DNA of 64,000 nt from Rhizobium leguminosarum bv. trifolii WSM2297 (lineage in GTDB: Bacteria > Pseudomonadota > Alphaproteobacteria > Rhizobiales > Rhizobiaceae): NCBI RefSeq assembly GCF_000271845.1, contig NZ_JH719395.1, positions 1,918,146-1,982,145 of the forward strand. The letters are read 5' to 3'. Shown here piece after piece: positions 44,564 through 54,278 of the stretch (its first letter is position 1; the number at the start of each line of letters is the position of its first letter). The notes beneath the pieces were generated by a model. That model did no database searches. It saw only the letters and a program-made list of their open reading frames with translations, and was not told the origin of the DNA. A program made the position numbers and the translations under genes.

Positions 44564-45457
44564 ATGAGTACCGTTTCAACGCCGATGGTGAGCAGCGCCC
44601 CCTTGATCAACAAAGACCGCGTGATCGACTGGCTAGGCATTGCACCCTTCATTATATTTTCCCTGCTGTTCCTGATCATCCCCACGCTTTATCTTGTGGC
44701 CGGCGCGTTCCTGACGCCCGAAGGCGACCTCACGCTGAAGAATATCGGCGATCTCTTCACCCCATCGATCATGAGCGCCTACTGGATCAGTATCCGCGTC
44801 TCTGTCGCGTCTGCTCTCGGCGGCGCGCTGATCGGCTTCTTCCTCGCCTGGGCCGTCGTGCTCGGCGGCCTGCCCGCCTCCGTGCGCTCGACGCTGCTGA
44901 CCTTCTCCGGCGTCGCCTCGAATTTCGCCGGCGTGCCGCTCGCCTTCGCCTTTCTCGCGACGCTAGGCCGCACCGGCCTTGTGACGGTCTTCCTGCGTGA
45001 ATGGTTTGACTTCAATCTCTACAGCACCGGTTTCAACCTGCTGTCCTTCTTCGGCCTCACCATCACCTATATGTATTTCCAGATCCCGCTGATGGTGCTG
45101 ATCCTGACCCCGGCGCTGGACGGCATGAAGAAGGAATGGCGCGAAGCCTCTGAGATCCTCGGCGCCACCAACCGCCAGTACTGGACGATGGTGGCGCTGC
45201 CGATCCTCTGGCCGAGCCTGCTTGGCACGACGCTGCTGCTTTTCGCCAACGCCTTCGGCGCAATCGCCACTGCCTTCGCGCTGACCGGCAGTTCGCTCAA
45301 CATCGTGCCGATCCTGCTCTATGCGCAGATCCGCGGCGACGTTCTGCACAATGCCAACCTCGGTTACGCCATCGCGCTCGGCATGATCGTCATAACCGGC
45401 GTCTCCAACGTCCTTTACCTCATGCTGCGCATGCGCGCCGAACGGTGGCAGAAATGA
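44564..45457 (+). CDS. ABC transporter permease, first subunit
   Basis: This 297-residue protein has six predicted spans and a binding-protein-dependent transport signature: the EAA loop reads EASEILGATNRQYWTMVALPIL. The first helix is LGIAPFIIFSLLFLIIPTLYLVAGAFL. The start is taken as the ATG at 44564 because AGGATGAG is correctly spaced before it; an ATG at 44552 is four codons upstream. It overlaps the second permease by four bases. Confidence 0.9.
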   Translation: MSTVSTPMVSSAPLINKDRVIDWLGIAPFIIFSLLFLIIPTLYLVAGAFLTPEGDLTLKNIGDLFTPSIMSAYWISIRVSVASALGGALIGFFLAWAVVLGGLPASVRSTLLTFSGVASNFAGVPLAFAFLATLGRTGLVTVFLREWFDFNLYSTGFNLLSFFGLTITYMYFQIPLMVLILTPALDGMKKEWREASEILGATNRQYWTMVALPILWPSLLGTTLLLFANAFGAIATAFALTGSSLNIVPILLYAQIRGDVLHNANLGYAIALGMIVITGVSNVLYLMLRMRAERWQK

Positions 45458-46242
45458 AAGCTCAACGTCTCGGAGCCTGGATTGCCGTTATTCTGGGGGC
45501 ATCCTATTTCGTCATTCCGTTGATCGGCACAATCGAGTTTTCGCTGCGCATGCGCCGCGGCGAATACAGCCTGGATGCCTATGAATCGGTCTTCTCAGAT
45601 GTTCAGTTTCGCGAGACCTTCGGCTATTCTATGATGATGGCGCTTTTGACCATCGTCTTCGGGATGCTGCTCGTCGTGCCGACGGCCTACTGGGTGCGGT
45701 TGCGCCTGCCGCAGATGCGCCCCGTCGTCGAATTCATCACACTGCTGCCGCTGGTCATTCCGGCAATCGTCATCGTCTTCGGTTACCTTAGGATGTACAA
45801 TTCGTCATCCTACCTGCCGCTGACGGGTTCGACCACAGGCACCAACATCCTGCTGGTCTTCTCCTATATCACCCTGTCCCTGCCCTATATGTACCGCGCC
45901 GTCGATACCGCCATGCGCGCCATCGATGTCCGCACGTTGACGGAAGCGGCCGAAAGCCTCGGTGCTCGCTGGACGACCATCATGTTCAGGTGCATTTTCC
46001 CTAACGTCATGAGCGGCGTGCTGTCGGGCGCCTTCATCACGCTGGCGATCGTCATGGGCGAATTCACCTTCGCCGCCCTGCTCAACCGCCCGGCCTTCGG
46101 CCCCTACCTCCAGCTTGTCGGCGCCAACAAGGCCTACGAGCCTTCGGCGCTCGCCGTCATCGCCTTCTCGATCACCTGGCTCAGCATGGGCCTGCTCAAT
46201 CTCGTTTCCCGCTTCGGCAAAGCCCGCCCGGCAAAGGCTTAA
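45454..46242 (+). CDS. ABC transporter permease, second subunit
   Basis: This 262-residue permease has six predicted spans; the EAA motif is EAAESLGARWTTIMFRCIFP. It is the PotC-like partner of the preceding gene. The ATG at 45454 overlaps the upstream stop as ATGA. It is followed after 12 bp by the ATPase gene. Confidence 0.9.
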   Translation: MKAQRLGAWIAVILGASYFVIPLIGTIEFSLRMRRGEYSLDAYESVFSDVQFRETFGYSMMMALLTIVFGMLLVVPTAYWVRLRLPQMRPVVEFITLLPLVIPAIVIVFGYLRMYNSSSYLPLTGSTTGTNILLVFSYITLSLPYMYRAVDTAMRAIDVRTLTEAAESLGARWTTIMFRCIFPNVMSGVLSGAFITLAIVMGEFTFAALLNRPAFGPYLQLVGANKAYEPSALAVIAFSITWLSMGLLNLVSRFGKARPAKA

Positions 46243-46254
46243 GGTAATCGGCTC

Positions 46255-47316
46255 ATGTCTTTTCTTACACTGAACAACATTCAGAAATCCTTCGGCCCGG
46301 TACAGGTCGTCAAGAACTTCAACATGAATATCGAGAAGGGTGAATTCGTCTCCTTCCTCGGACCGTCGGGCTGCGGCAAGACGACCGTTCTGCGCATGAT
46401 CGCCGGCTTCGAAACGCCGACCGGCGGCACGCTGACCATCAACGGCAAGGACCAGAGCGCGCTGAAGCCGAACCAGCGCAATATCGGCATGGTCTTCCAG
46501 GCCTACGCGCTGTTTCCGAACATGACGGTGCACGACAACGTCGCCTTCGGCCTCAAGGTCGCCGGCGCCCCGAAGCCGGAGATCGACGCCCGCGTCAAAG
46601 AAATGCTCGGCCTGATCAAGCTCGATCACCTGGCCGACCGCTTCCCCTACCAATTGTCGGGCGGCCAGCAGCAGCGTGTTGCGCTAGCCCGCGCGCTTGC
46701 CGTCAAGCCGCAGGTGCTGCTGCTCGACGAGCCGCTCTCCGCACTCGACGCCAAGATCCGCGTGTCGCTGCGCGAGGAAATCCGTCAGATCCAGCAGCAG
46801 CTCGGCATCACCACTGTGTTCGTCACCCATGACCAGGAAGAGGCGCTATCGATCTCCGATCGCATCGTCGTCATGAATGCCGGCAAGGCTGACCAGATCG
46901 GCTCGCCTTTCGAGATTTACAACACGCCGGCAACCCGCTTCGTCGCCTCCTTCGTCGGCACGCTGAACCTGATCGAGGCCAAGGTCATCGACCCCGATGC
47001 CAACCTCATCCAGATCGGCGATCAGAAAATCACGCTGAAACAGTCGGTTGCAGCTCACAAGACCGGTGAAACCATCTCGCTGGCGCTGCGCCCCGAAGCA
47101 GGCTCGCTCTCCGACACAGCCAAAAGCGATACGGCGCTGACCGGCCAGGTCGTCTCGGCTCACTTCCTGGGGTCTGTCATCCGCACCCGCATGAATGTCG
47201 GCGGCAACGTCATCTCCTTCGATATGTTCAACAGCCCGGGCGTAACCCCGCCGCAGGCCGGTGAGACTGTGACGCTGCGTTTCATGGCGGCCGATCTGCT
47301 GGTCATCCGCGACTGA
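46255..47316 (+). CDS. ABC transporter ATP-binding protein (PotA-like)
   Basis: This 353-residue cytoplasmic ATPase has Walker A GPSGCGKTT, Q-loop VFQAYALFPNMT, signature LSGGQQQR, Walker B LLLDEPLSALD and the H-loop THDQEEA. A C-terminal TOBE-type regulatory domain follows (about 240-353). It powers the two permeases above. The substrate is most plausibly a polyamine, amino acid or hydroxyproline-like compound judged by neighbours (inference). TAAGG precedes the ATG. Confidence 0.92.
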   Translation: MSFLTLNNIQKSFGPVQVVKNFNMNIEKGEFVSFLGPSGCGKTTVLRMIAGFETPTGGTLTINGKDQSALKPNQRNIGMVFQAYALFPNMTVHDNVAFGLKVAGAPKPEIDARVKEMLGLIKLDHLADRFPYQLSGGQQQRVALARALAVKPQVLLLDEPLSALDAKIRVSLREEIRQIQQQLGITTVFVTHDQEEALSISDRIVVMNAGKADQIGSPFEIYNTPATRFVASFVGTLNLIEAKVIDPDANLIQIGDQKITLKQSVAAHKTGETISLALRPEAGSLSDTAKSDTALTGQVVSAHFLGSVIRTRMNVGGNVISFDMFNSPGVTPPQAGETVTLRFMAADLLVIRD

Positions 47317-47339
47317 GCTTCACCAACCACGACGCAAAG

Positions 47340-47363
47340 GGCGCCGCAAAAACGGCGCCTTTT
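47340..47363 (+). terminator. Terminator of the ABC transporter operon
   Basis: GGCGCCG (47340-47346), CAAAAA and CGGCGCC (47353-47359) are followed by TTTT. It lies 23 bp after the ATPase stop. Confidence 0.85.
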
Positions 47364-47439
47364 CCGTTATTTAGATGAAACCGTATCGGTGAACACCGGT
47401 CAGCAGCTTGCGGCCATGTTCCGATGGCATTCCGGCTGC

Positions 47440-48468
47440 TTAAAGGTCCATCGGCCAGGTGTCGGAGAGGCGGTAGCCGGCCTGGAACGGATCGGCAGGA
47501 TCGACCATGAGCTGCTTTGTGCCGATGACCCATGCGCGACCCGAGATAATCGGGATGATGCCGGGCTTGCCGTCGATGTCGACTTCGCTATCGATGCTGC
47601 AGTGAAATTCGGTGTCCAGCAGCGACGTGCCTACGAACCTTTCGCCTGCCTTCATCTGACCCTTGGCGTGGAGCACTGCCATGCGAGCCGAACATCCCGT
47701 GCCGCAAGGAGAACGGTCTATTTTGCCCGGACGGATGGCAACCGCATTCTTGCCCCAGAACACGCCATCCCTCATCTCGACCGGATCGGTGATCTGGCAG
47801 AAGGAGATGTGGCCCCAATCATTGCCCGGGTGCTTGAAGCCAAGCTGTTCATTGGCAGCTTCGGTGATCTTGACGCCCATGCGGGCGATATCGCGGGAAT
47901 GGTCCGGGCGAAGGCTGAGCCCTACGGATGCCGCATCGACGATGACGAAGCTGTCCCCGCCGTAGGCGGTGTCGACCGTCACCGTGCCGATACCTTCGAC
48001 CTCAATCCTGGCGTCGAGCTTATCGGCAAAGGACGGGACGTTACGGACGCGGATGCGTTCGGCCTTGCCGTTGCGGCACTCGGCCTCGACCTCTATCAGG
48101 CCGCCCGGCGGCTCGAGGACCATGCGCGTGATTGGCTCCTGCATCGGGATAATGCCGGTATCGAGCAGCACGGTCGACACGCACATGGAGTTTGAACCCG
48201 ACATTGGAGGGGTGTCGGCCGGCTCCATGACGATCCAGCCCATCTGCGCCTTGGGATTCTTTGGCGGGACAAGCAGGTTGACATGGCGGAACACGCCGCC
48301 GCGGGGCTCGTTCAGTACGAAATTTCTAAGCGTCTCATCCTCGGCAATCCACCGCGATTGCTCCCACACCGTTGCACCGGGAGGCGGCGCGACGCCGCCA
48401 ACGATGACGTCGCCGACTTCACCTTCCGCGTGGCAGCTGACGATATGCACGATCTTGGAAGTACGCAT
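47440..48468 (-). CDS. Proline racemase superfamily enzyme, Ser/Cys type (hydroxyproline epimerase/dehydratase-like)
   Basis: This 342-residue enzyme has both active-site blocks: MSGSNSMCV (S90 in the usual first Cys position) and [10 protein letters not shown] (C255). Proline racemases and most 4-hydroxyproline epimerases are Cys/Cys, and trans-3-hydroxyproline dehydratases are Thr/Cys. The Ser/Cys pair is a known variant of hydroxyproline-using members, so epimerase or dehydratase activity is plausible but not settled. It converges on the ABC operon, and its upstream region has a GTATAC-centred dyad. Confidence 0.88.
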   Translation of the reverse strand: MRTSKIVHIVSCHAEGEVGDVIVGGVAPPPGATVWEQSRWIAEDETLRNFVLNEPRGGVFRHVNLLVPPKNPKAQMGWIVMEPADTPPMSGSNSMCVSTVLLDTGIIPMQEPITRMVLEPPGGLIEVEAECRNGKAERIRVRNVPSFADKLDARIEVEGIGTVTVDTAYGGDSFVIVDAASVGLSLRPDHSRDIARMGVKITEAANEQLGFKHPGNDWGHISFCQITDPVEMRDGVFWGKNAVAIRPGKIDRSPCGTGCSARMAVLHAKGQMKAGERFVGTSLLDTEFHCSIDSEVDIDGKPGIIPIISGRAWVIGTKQLMVDPADPFQAGYRLSDTWPMDL

Positions 48469-48942
48469 TTGGGGTTCCCCGCGCTTATTGTTCGAGACCG
48501 AAGCAATTCCAGCAAAGGCGTTGCAGCAGTTTTTGCAGCCGGAACCGCATGAAAATCTCCTGAAGGAAGCTTATGCTGCACTAATTAGAATAACGTATAC
48601 GATCTACGATAAAAGAGTCAAGTGTGACTCTGCCGGGCAGAGCGATGGCAGCACGAACAGGCGAAGGCTTGCGACCGGACTCTCGCTTTTGCGACCCAAG
48701 GATCGACGATTTTCCGCGGGAGCCACCAGCGAAAGGAATGGACTCAGTGCCGTTTGCAAGCCGGGAGCGCTTATGCTGCGTCGGACACCTTCGCACGAAG
48801 GGCTTGCCTGTCTCTGCCTCAGGTGCCCGCAGCGACGCGCGCCGGACGAGTGCCGGGGTCAGGAGTGCTGACACCGGCCGATCATCGCCGCGCCGTACTA
48901 TGAAGTGGCGCCCATACTTTCCGAAAAGATCCGGTTTTCGGC
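48469..48942. other. Intergenic region between the racemase-like gene and the sugar ABC ATPase gene
   Basis: The 474 bp have no gene I can support. CGTATACG (48594-48601) is an 8-bp palindrome of the kind used by FadR-type GntR regulators and lies about 125 bp upstream of the racemase-like start. GAGTCA/TGACTC (48615-48630) is a second small dyad. CCGAAAA/TTTTCGG (48921-48941) forms a hairpin just after the ATPase gene stop and could be its terminator. Long frames on both strands across the region have no recognisable features. Confidence 0.55.
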
Positions 48943-49947
48943 TTATGCCCGGATCGCCTGGTCGTCCACATCGAAACGGTGGACACGGGCCTGATCCGGC
49001 GTCGCATAGACGATCTCGTCGGGCTCGTACTGGTGTTCGCCGAACAGGCGCGCCGTCAGCAGGCCGCACTGGTCGGATTCCAGATAAATGATCGTGTCGG
49101 CGCCGAGATGCTCGACATGCACGACCTTCGCCGCCCAGGTCCCCTGCTCGCGCGACAGCGTCATGTGTTCGGGACGCACGCCGATCGTCTTGGCGCTGTG
49201 ATCGCCGACCTTCTCGGCCGCGATGAAATTCATCTGCGGCGAGCCGATGAAGCCGGCGACGAAGACATTGGCCGGGCGATTGTAAAGTTCCATCGGCGAG
49301 CCGATCTGCTCGATCGCGCCGGCATTCAGCACCACGATCTTGTCGGCGAGCGTCATCGCCTCGACCTGGTCGTGGGTGACATAGATCATCGTCGCCTTCA
49401 GGCTGCGGTGCAGCCGGGCAATTTCGAGGCGGGTCTGGACGCGCAAAGCCGCATCGAGGTTCGACAGCGGCTCGTCGAACAGGAAGAGTTCCGGCTCGCG
49501 CACGATGGCGCGGCCGATCGCGACACGCTGGCGCTGGCCGCCTGATAGTTCGGCCGGCCGTCGGGCGAGATAGGGAGCAAGCGACAGCATGCCCGATGCC
49601 TTGCCGACACGCTTGTCGATCTCGTCCTTGGCGGTGCCGGCCTGCTTGAGGCCGAGCCCCATATTGTCCTTGACCGTCAGGTGCGGATAGAGCGCATAGG
49701 ACTGGAACACCATGGCGATGCCGCGCTTGGCCGGCGGCGTCAGCGTCTCGTCGCGGCCGTTGATGACGACGGCGCCCGAGGTAACGTCCTCGAGGCCTGC
49801 AATGCTGCGCAGCAGCGTCGACTTTCCGCAGCCCGACGGCCCGACGAAGATGACGAATTCGCCATCCTCAACCTCGAGATCGATGCCCTTCAGCACCTCA
49901 TGCGTGCCGTAGGTCTTGCGGATGGATTTGAGTTGAAGTGATCCCAC
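48943..49947 (-). CDS. Sugar ABC transporter ATP-binding protein, UgpC/MalK type
   Basis: This 334-residue ATPase has Walker [40 protein letters not shown] and [12 protein letters not shown]. The C-terminal MalK regulatory domain carries [10 protein letters not shown]. It is the last gene of a five-gene minus-strand operon encoding a CUT1-type importer. The start is the GTG at 49947 with AAGGA upstream; earlier in-frame codons fall in the intergenic DNA. Confidence 0.93.
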   Translation of the reverse strand: MGSLQLKSIRKTYGTHEVLKGIDLEVEDGEFVIFVGPSGCGKSTLLRSIAGLEDVTSGAVVINGRDETLTPPAKRGIAMVFQSYALYPHLTVKDNMGLGLKQAGTAKDEIDKRVGKASGMLSLAPYLARRPAELSGGQRQRVAIGRAIVREPELFLFDEPLSNLDAALRVQTRLEIARLHRSLKATMIYVTHDQVEAMTLADKIVVLNAGAIEQIGSPMELYNRPANVFVAGFIGSPQMNFIAAEKVGDHSAKTIGVRPEHMTLSREQGTWAAKVVHVEHLGADTIIYLESDQCGLLTARLFGEHQYEPDEIVYATPDQARVHRFDVDDQAIRA

Positions 49948-49957
49948 TGATTTTTCC

Positions 49958-51019
49958 TTACAATCTGACCGGCTGGCCGGTACGCACGCTCTCGTCGGCG
50001 GCAAGGCAGATGCGCAGCGAAGCTACCGCATCCGCCATATGGCGATCGAGGTCGAGATCCTCGCGGATCGCCCTCAGCACGAAGGCCTGTTCCAGGTCGC
50101 AGAGCGCCTGATGACCGGGCTCGCCCGTCATCCTCATATCCTGGTCGGGCCGGATGAACTTGCCGTCCGGGCCAGTCTCGGCATTGTGCAGGCGAATGAC
50201 GGATGTCTTGGTATGCGTGTCGATATCGTCGGATTTGGCGTTCGGATCCATGACGATCGACACCGCGCCCTTCGGCGACATCACATCCTTCACGAAGAAA
50301 GCGGTCTCCGAGATCATCGGCCCCCAGCCAGCTTCGTACCAGCCGACCGAACCGTCCTCGAAGAGCACCTGCAGCTGACCGTAATTATACATGTCTGCGG
50401 CGATCTCGTCGGACAGGCGCAGCCCCATGCCGCGCACCTCAACCGCCCTCGCATCGGTGATCTGGCACATGACGTCGACATAATGCACGCCGCAATCGAC
50501 GATCGGCGAGGTCGTCTGCATCAGCGACTTGTGCGTCGCCCAGGTCGGGCCGCTGGACTGCTGGTTGAGGTTCATGCGGAAGACGTAAGGCGGTCCGAGC
50601 TTGCGCGCCTCCTCGATCAGCTTCGTCCAGGACGGGTGATGGCGAAGGATATAGCCGATCACCAGCTTGCGGCCTGCCTTCTTCGCTGCCGCGACGACGC
50701 GCTCAGCATCGGCGACGGTGGTCGCCAGCGGCTTTTCCACGAAGACATCACAGCCGGCCTCGAACGCGGCGACGGCATAATCGGCATGGCTGTCGGAATA
50801 GGTATTGATCGAACAGAGATCCGGCTTCAGCTCGGCAAGCGCCGTGGTGAAGTCGGGGTGGATCGTATAGGCCTGCAACTCGGGCTCCAGCTTCGGCACC
50901 GAGCGGTTGACGAGACCGACGATCTCGAAGCCTGGATTGTTGTGATAGGCAAGCGCATGGCTGCGGCCCATGTTGCCGAGGCCGGCAACGAGGACGCGGA
51001 TCGGTTTTTCCTGGCTCAC
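49958..51019 (-). CDS. Gfo/Idh/MocA family NAD(P)-dependent oxidoreductase
   Basis: This 353-residue sugar or polyol dehydrogenase has the N-terminal Rossmann motif [14 protein letters not shown] and the family catalytic-region [14 protein letters not shown] near residue 95. It lies inside the sugar ABC operon, overlapping the upstream permease by four bases (ATGA), so it probably acts on the imported sugar. The specificity is unknown. Confidence 0.9.
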   Translation of the reverse strand: MSQEKPIRVLVAGLGNMGRSHALAYHNNPGFEIVGLVNRSVPKLEPELQAYTIHPDFTTALAELKPDLCSINTYSDSHADYAVAAFEAGCDVFVEKPLATTVADAERVVAAAKKAGRKLVIGYILRHHPSWTKLIEEARKLGPPYVFRMNLNQQSSGPTWATHKSLMQTTSPIVDCGVHYVDVMCQITDARAVEVRGMGLRLSDEIAADMYNYGQLQVLFEDGSVGWYEAGWGPMISETAFFVKDVMSPKGAVSIVMDPNAKSDDIDTHTKTSVIRLHNAETGPDGKFIRPDQDMRMTGEPGHQALCDLEQAFVLRAIREDLDLDRHMADAVASLRICLAADESVRTGQPVRL

Positions 51020-51855
51020 TTGACGGCTCCTGACGTGATGCCGCGGATCAGTTGCCGCGAGAAGATGACGTAGAGGACGAGGATCGGCAGGATCGCCAGC
51101 GACAGCGCTGCCAGCACCGCATTCCAGTTGGTGACGAACTGCCCGATGAAGATCTGCGAGCCGAGAGTCACCGTCTTGGTCGCCTCAGACGGCGCCAGGA
51201 TCAGCGGGAACCAGAGATCGTTCCAGATCGGGATCATGGTGAAGACCGCGACCGTCGCCATGGCCGGGCGCACCAGCGGCAGCACAAGGCGGAAGAAGAT
51301 CGCATATTCGGAAAGCCCGTCGATGCGTCCGGCATTCTTGAGATCGTCCGAAACCGTGCGCATGAATTCCGACAGAATGAAGATCGCCAGCGGTATGCCC
51401 TGCGCGGTATAGACGAGGATCAGCGCCGTCAGCGTATTGACGAGGCCCGCCGCCACCATGCCTTGCAGAATTGCCACCGTGCCGAGACGGATCGGGATCA
51501 TGATGCCGATCGCCATATAAAGCCCGAGCAGCATGTTGCCGCGGAAGCGATATTCCGACAGCGCGAAGGCCGCCATGGCACCGAAGAGCAGAACCAACAG
51601 GATCGAAACAACAGTCACGACGAAGCTGTTCTGGAAATAGGTGGCGAAATCGCCCTGCCCCAGCACCGTCTGATAACCGGCGAGGCTGAAGGTCGACGGC
51701 GTCGGGATCATCAAGGGTTCGCGGAAGATCGATGCGCGATCCTTGAACGAGTTGACTATGGTCAGAAAGACCGGAAACAGCGCGACCAGCGTATAGGCGC
51801 TCAGCGCCAGATGCACGAGGCCGGTGCGGATGGGAGATGTGCGTGCCTTGGACAT
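51016..51855 (-). CDS. Sugar ABC transporter permease, MalG type
   Basis: This 279-residue permease has six spans. The EAA-type loop is NAGRIDGLSEYAIFFRLVLPLVRPA. It starts with MSKARTSPIRTGLVHLALSAY and follows the MalF-type gene after 9 bp. Confidence 0.92.
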   Translation of the reverse strand: MSKARTSPIRTGLVHLALSAYTLVALFPVFLTIVNSFKDRASIFREPLMIPTPSTFSLAGYQTVLGQGDFATYFQNSFVVTVVSILLVLLFGAMAAFALSEYRFRGNMLLGLYMAIGIMIPIRLGTVAILQGMVAAGLVNTLTALILVYTAQGIPLAIFILSEFMRTVSDDLKNAGRIDGLSEYAIFFRLVLPLVRPAMATVAVFTMIPIWNDLWFPLILAPSEATKTVTLGSQIFIGQFVTNWNAVLAALSLAILPILVLYVIFSRQLIRGITSGAVK

Positions 51856-51864
51856 GCGCGCTCC

Positions 51865-52812
51865 TCAGAACTGGTAGCGACGCATGCGCCGCTGGATGAC
51901 GAAGAGATAAAGCGAGACGCCGGCGAGGATGATGAGGAACATCACCGTGGCGATCGTTGCGCCCATCGAACGGTCGCCGAGCTGAAGCTGGAAACCGAAG
52001 AAGGTGCGGTAGAGCAGCGTGCCGAGAATGTCGGTCGACATGTCGGGCCCGGCAAGCGCTCCCTGCACGGTATAGATCAGGTCGAAGGCGTTGAAATTGC
52101 CGACGAAGGTCAGGATCGAGATGATGCCGATCGCCGGCAGGATGAGCGGCAGCTTGATCTTCCAGAACTGGGCCCAGCCGGTGATGCCGTCACATTCGGC
52201 CGCCTCGATCACCTCTTCAGGAATGCTGAGGAGCGCCGCATAGATCAGCATCATCGGAATGCCGATATATTGCCAGTTCGAGATCAGCGACACGGCGATC
52301 AGCGCAGGACCGGACTGGCCGAGCCAGGGCGCAAAAAGCCATTTCGCACCGACGAGGCTCATAAGCCAAGGCGCGACACCCCAGATCGGCGAAAGGATCA
52401 GTTTCCAGATGAAGCCGACGATGACGAAGGAGAGCAGCGTCGGCAGAAACATCGCCGTGCGATAAAAGGCGACGCCACGCAGCTTCGGCACCGAAAGCAG
52501 GGCGGCAAGCGCCACGCCGATCGGGTTCTGCACGCACATATGGATGGCAAAAAAGATCAGGTTGTTGACGAGCGCATTCCACAAATCATGGGCCCAGCGC
52601 GGATCGCCGAACAGCACCTTGAAATTCGCCAACCCGACGAAGGCCGGTTGCCCGTCGACGACATTGTAGAGCGAAAGCCTGAGCGTTTCGATGAGCGGCA
52701 GTACCATGACGGCGGAATAGACGATCACGGCGGGCAGCATGAAGACGAAGATGTGCCAGCGCACAGGGCGCTTGATCGGGACGATATCGACCGCGTTGTC
52801 GGTTTGGCTCAT
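51865..52812 (-). CDS. Sugar ABC transporter permease, MalF type
   Basis: This 315-residue inner-membrane protein has about six spans. IFVFMLPAVIVYSAVMVLPL is the first helix and the EAA-type loop is EAAECDGITGWAQFWKIKLP. It pairs with the downstream MalG-type subunit. About 200 bp separate it from the binding-protein gene; a REP-like repeat lies there and may uncouple expression. Confidence 0.92.
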   Translation of the reverse strand: MSQTDNAVDIVPIKRPVRWHIFVFMLPAVIVYSAVMVLPLIETLRLSLYNVVDGQPAFVGLANFKVLFGDPRWAHDLWNALVNNLIFFAIHMCVQNPIGVALAALLSVPKLRGVAFYRTAMFLPTLLSFVIVGFIWKLILSPIWGVAPWLMSLVGAKWLFAPWLGQSGPALIAVSLISNWQYIGIPMMLIYAALLSIPEEVIEAAECDGITGWAQFWKIKLPLILPAIGIISILTFVGNFNAFDLIYTVQGALAGPDMSTDILGTLLYRTFFGFQLQLGDRSMGATIATVMFLIILAGVSLYLFVIQRRMRRYQF

Positions 52813-52949
52813 GGCTTTTGCCTGTTCTTGTCGACTGGCCGCAAAGCGCAGCGCAGATGGAAAACGTTGCGCTCACCCCGGCCTCTGCTCAGCGGCAAGA
52901 GGCAACATGCCCTGCATATGCTTCGGGGCTGGGAGGTCGCTGCGAGTCT

Positions 52950-52999
52950 CCTTCTCCCCGCAAGCGGGGAGAAGGTGGCCGGCAGGCCGGATGAGGGGC
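52950..52999. repeat. REP-like palindromic repeat between the binding-protein and permease genes
   Basis: CCTTCTCCCCGC-AA-GCGGGGAGAAGG is followed by TGGCCGGCAGGCCGGATGAG and GGGC. The reverse complement matches 38035-38082 almost base for base, so this is a second copy of the same dispersed element in inverse orientation. In this position it may stabilise the upstream binding-protein message. Confidence 0.82.
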
Positions 53000-53018
53000 T
53001 ACGCCGCCCCTCGCCACA

Positions 53019-54278
53019 TCACTTGGCTGGCTTGTACCAGCTGTCGAGGCCCTTCTGGAGCTTCTCGGCAGCAACCTTCGGCGTATCGGTGCCGTTGATC
53101 ACGTTGGCCGATTCGACCCAGGTTTCGTTTTCCAGGTTCGGTGTACCGCGCGACAGAATCTGGTAGGTCGAGCGCACGGTCGATTTGTACGGGCCGCGCC
53201 AGGAAACGAATTCCTGAGCAAGCGGATCGGACATCTTGACCGGGCTGGAATTCAGGCTGAAGAAGCCCGGCAGGGAGTTCGCATAGATGTCGGCGAACTC
53301 GGGCGAAGCCACCCAGCTGAGGAACTTCTTGGCTTCCTCGGCATGTGTGCTCTTGGCGTTCAGGGCGACGCCGATATCCGGATGGTCGGAGATGTAGCCC
53401 TGATCGCCGGACTTCGGAACCGGCGGCGGGAAGGCGCCCATCTTGAACTGCGCCTGCGTGTTGAAGAGCGCAATTTCCCAGGAACCGGCCGGGTAGATCG
53501 CGGCGCGGCCAAGGGTGAAGAGGTTCTGGCTGTCCGAATAAGTCTGGGCTTCGAAACCGTCGCCGAGATAGGGCTTCCACTTGGCAAGCTCTTCATAGGG
53601 CTTGACCCAGTCGGCATCGGTCAGCTTCTGCTTGCCCGAGATCAGAGCTTCGCGGCCTTCCTCACCCTTCCAATAGTTCGGGCCGATGTTCTGGTAGCCC
53701 ATGGTCGCGGCTTCCCAGAGATCCTTCGTGCCCATGGCGAGCGGGATATAGGTGCCGTCGGCCTTGATCTTGTCGAGCGCTGCGTAGAACTCGTCCTGCG
53801 TCTTCGGCACGGAGATGCCGAGCTTGTCGAAGGCATCCTTATTGTAGATGAAGCCGTGGATGACCGAAGCCATCGGCACGCAGAAGGTCGATTTGCCGTC
53901 GTCGGTCGACCAGGCGGCCTTGGCGACCGGCGAGAAGTTCTCCATGCCAGGCAGGCTGGTGATGTCGACGAGCTGCTTCTTGTTGAAGAGTTCGAGCGAG
54001 GCATCGAACGGACGGCAGGTGATGATATCGCCTGCGGAACCGGCGTCGAGCTTGGCGTTCAGCGAAGCGTTGTATTCGGTCGGCGCGGTCGGCGAGAAGA
54101 CGATCTTGATGCCCGGGTTCTTCGCTTCGAAGGCCGGGATGATCTTCTCCTGCCAGATCTGCAGGTCGTCGTTGCGCCAGCTTTCGACCGTCAGCGTGAC
54201 GTCGGCGGCATGGACGAGACTTGCCGACGTCAGCAGGCTGGAGGCAAGCAGCAAGCTTTTCAGAGCAGTGTTTTTCAT
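53019..54278 (-). CDS. Sugar ABC transporter substrate-binding protein
   Basis: This 419-residue CUT1-family binding protein has a signal peptide (about 1-24, ending SLVHA). The mature protein starts ADVTLTVESWRNDDLQIWQ. Conserved features include IIPAFEAKNPGIKIVF near the N-terminus and AGSWEIALF in the C-lobe. It is first in a five-gene operon (binding protein, two permeases, dehydrogenase, ATPase) and is divergent from a sugar kinase and GntR pair. The substrate is probably an amino sugar or its oligomer (inference from the kinase and regulator). Confidence 0.92.
   Translation of the reverse strand: MKNTALKSLLLASSLLTSASLVHAADVTLTVESWRNDDLQIWQEKIIPAFEAKNPGIKIVFSPTAPTEYNASLNAKLDAGSAGDIITCRPFDASLELFNKKQLVDITSLPGMENFSPVAKAAWSTDDGKSTFCVPMASVIHGFIYNKDAFDKLGISVPKTQDEFYAALDKIKADGTYIPLAMGTKDLWEAATMGYQNIGPNYWKGEEGREALISGKQKLTDADWVKPYEELAKWKPYLGDGFEAQTYSDSQNLFTLGRAAIYPAGSWEIALFNTQAQFKMGAFPPPVPKSGDQGYISDHPDIGVALNAKSTHAEEAKKFLSWVASPEFADIYANSLPGFFSLNSSPVKMSDPLAQEFVSWRGPYKSTVRSTYQILSRGTPNLENETWVESANVINGTDTPKVAAEKLQKGLDSWYKPAK

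Noticed and set aside
48581..49069. A 162-codon minus-strand frame running into the sugar ABC ATPase gene
   Set aside because: It overlaps the real ATPase gene in another frame and has no recognisable domain; the unique part is intergenic.
51052..53166. A 704-codon plus-strand frame opposite the sugar permeases
   Set aside because: Extreme Arg/Asp/His/Gln content and antisense to two clear permeases; not a gene.
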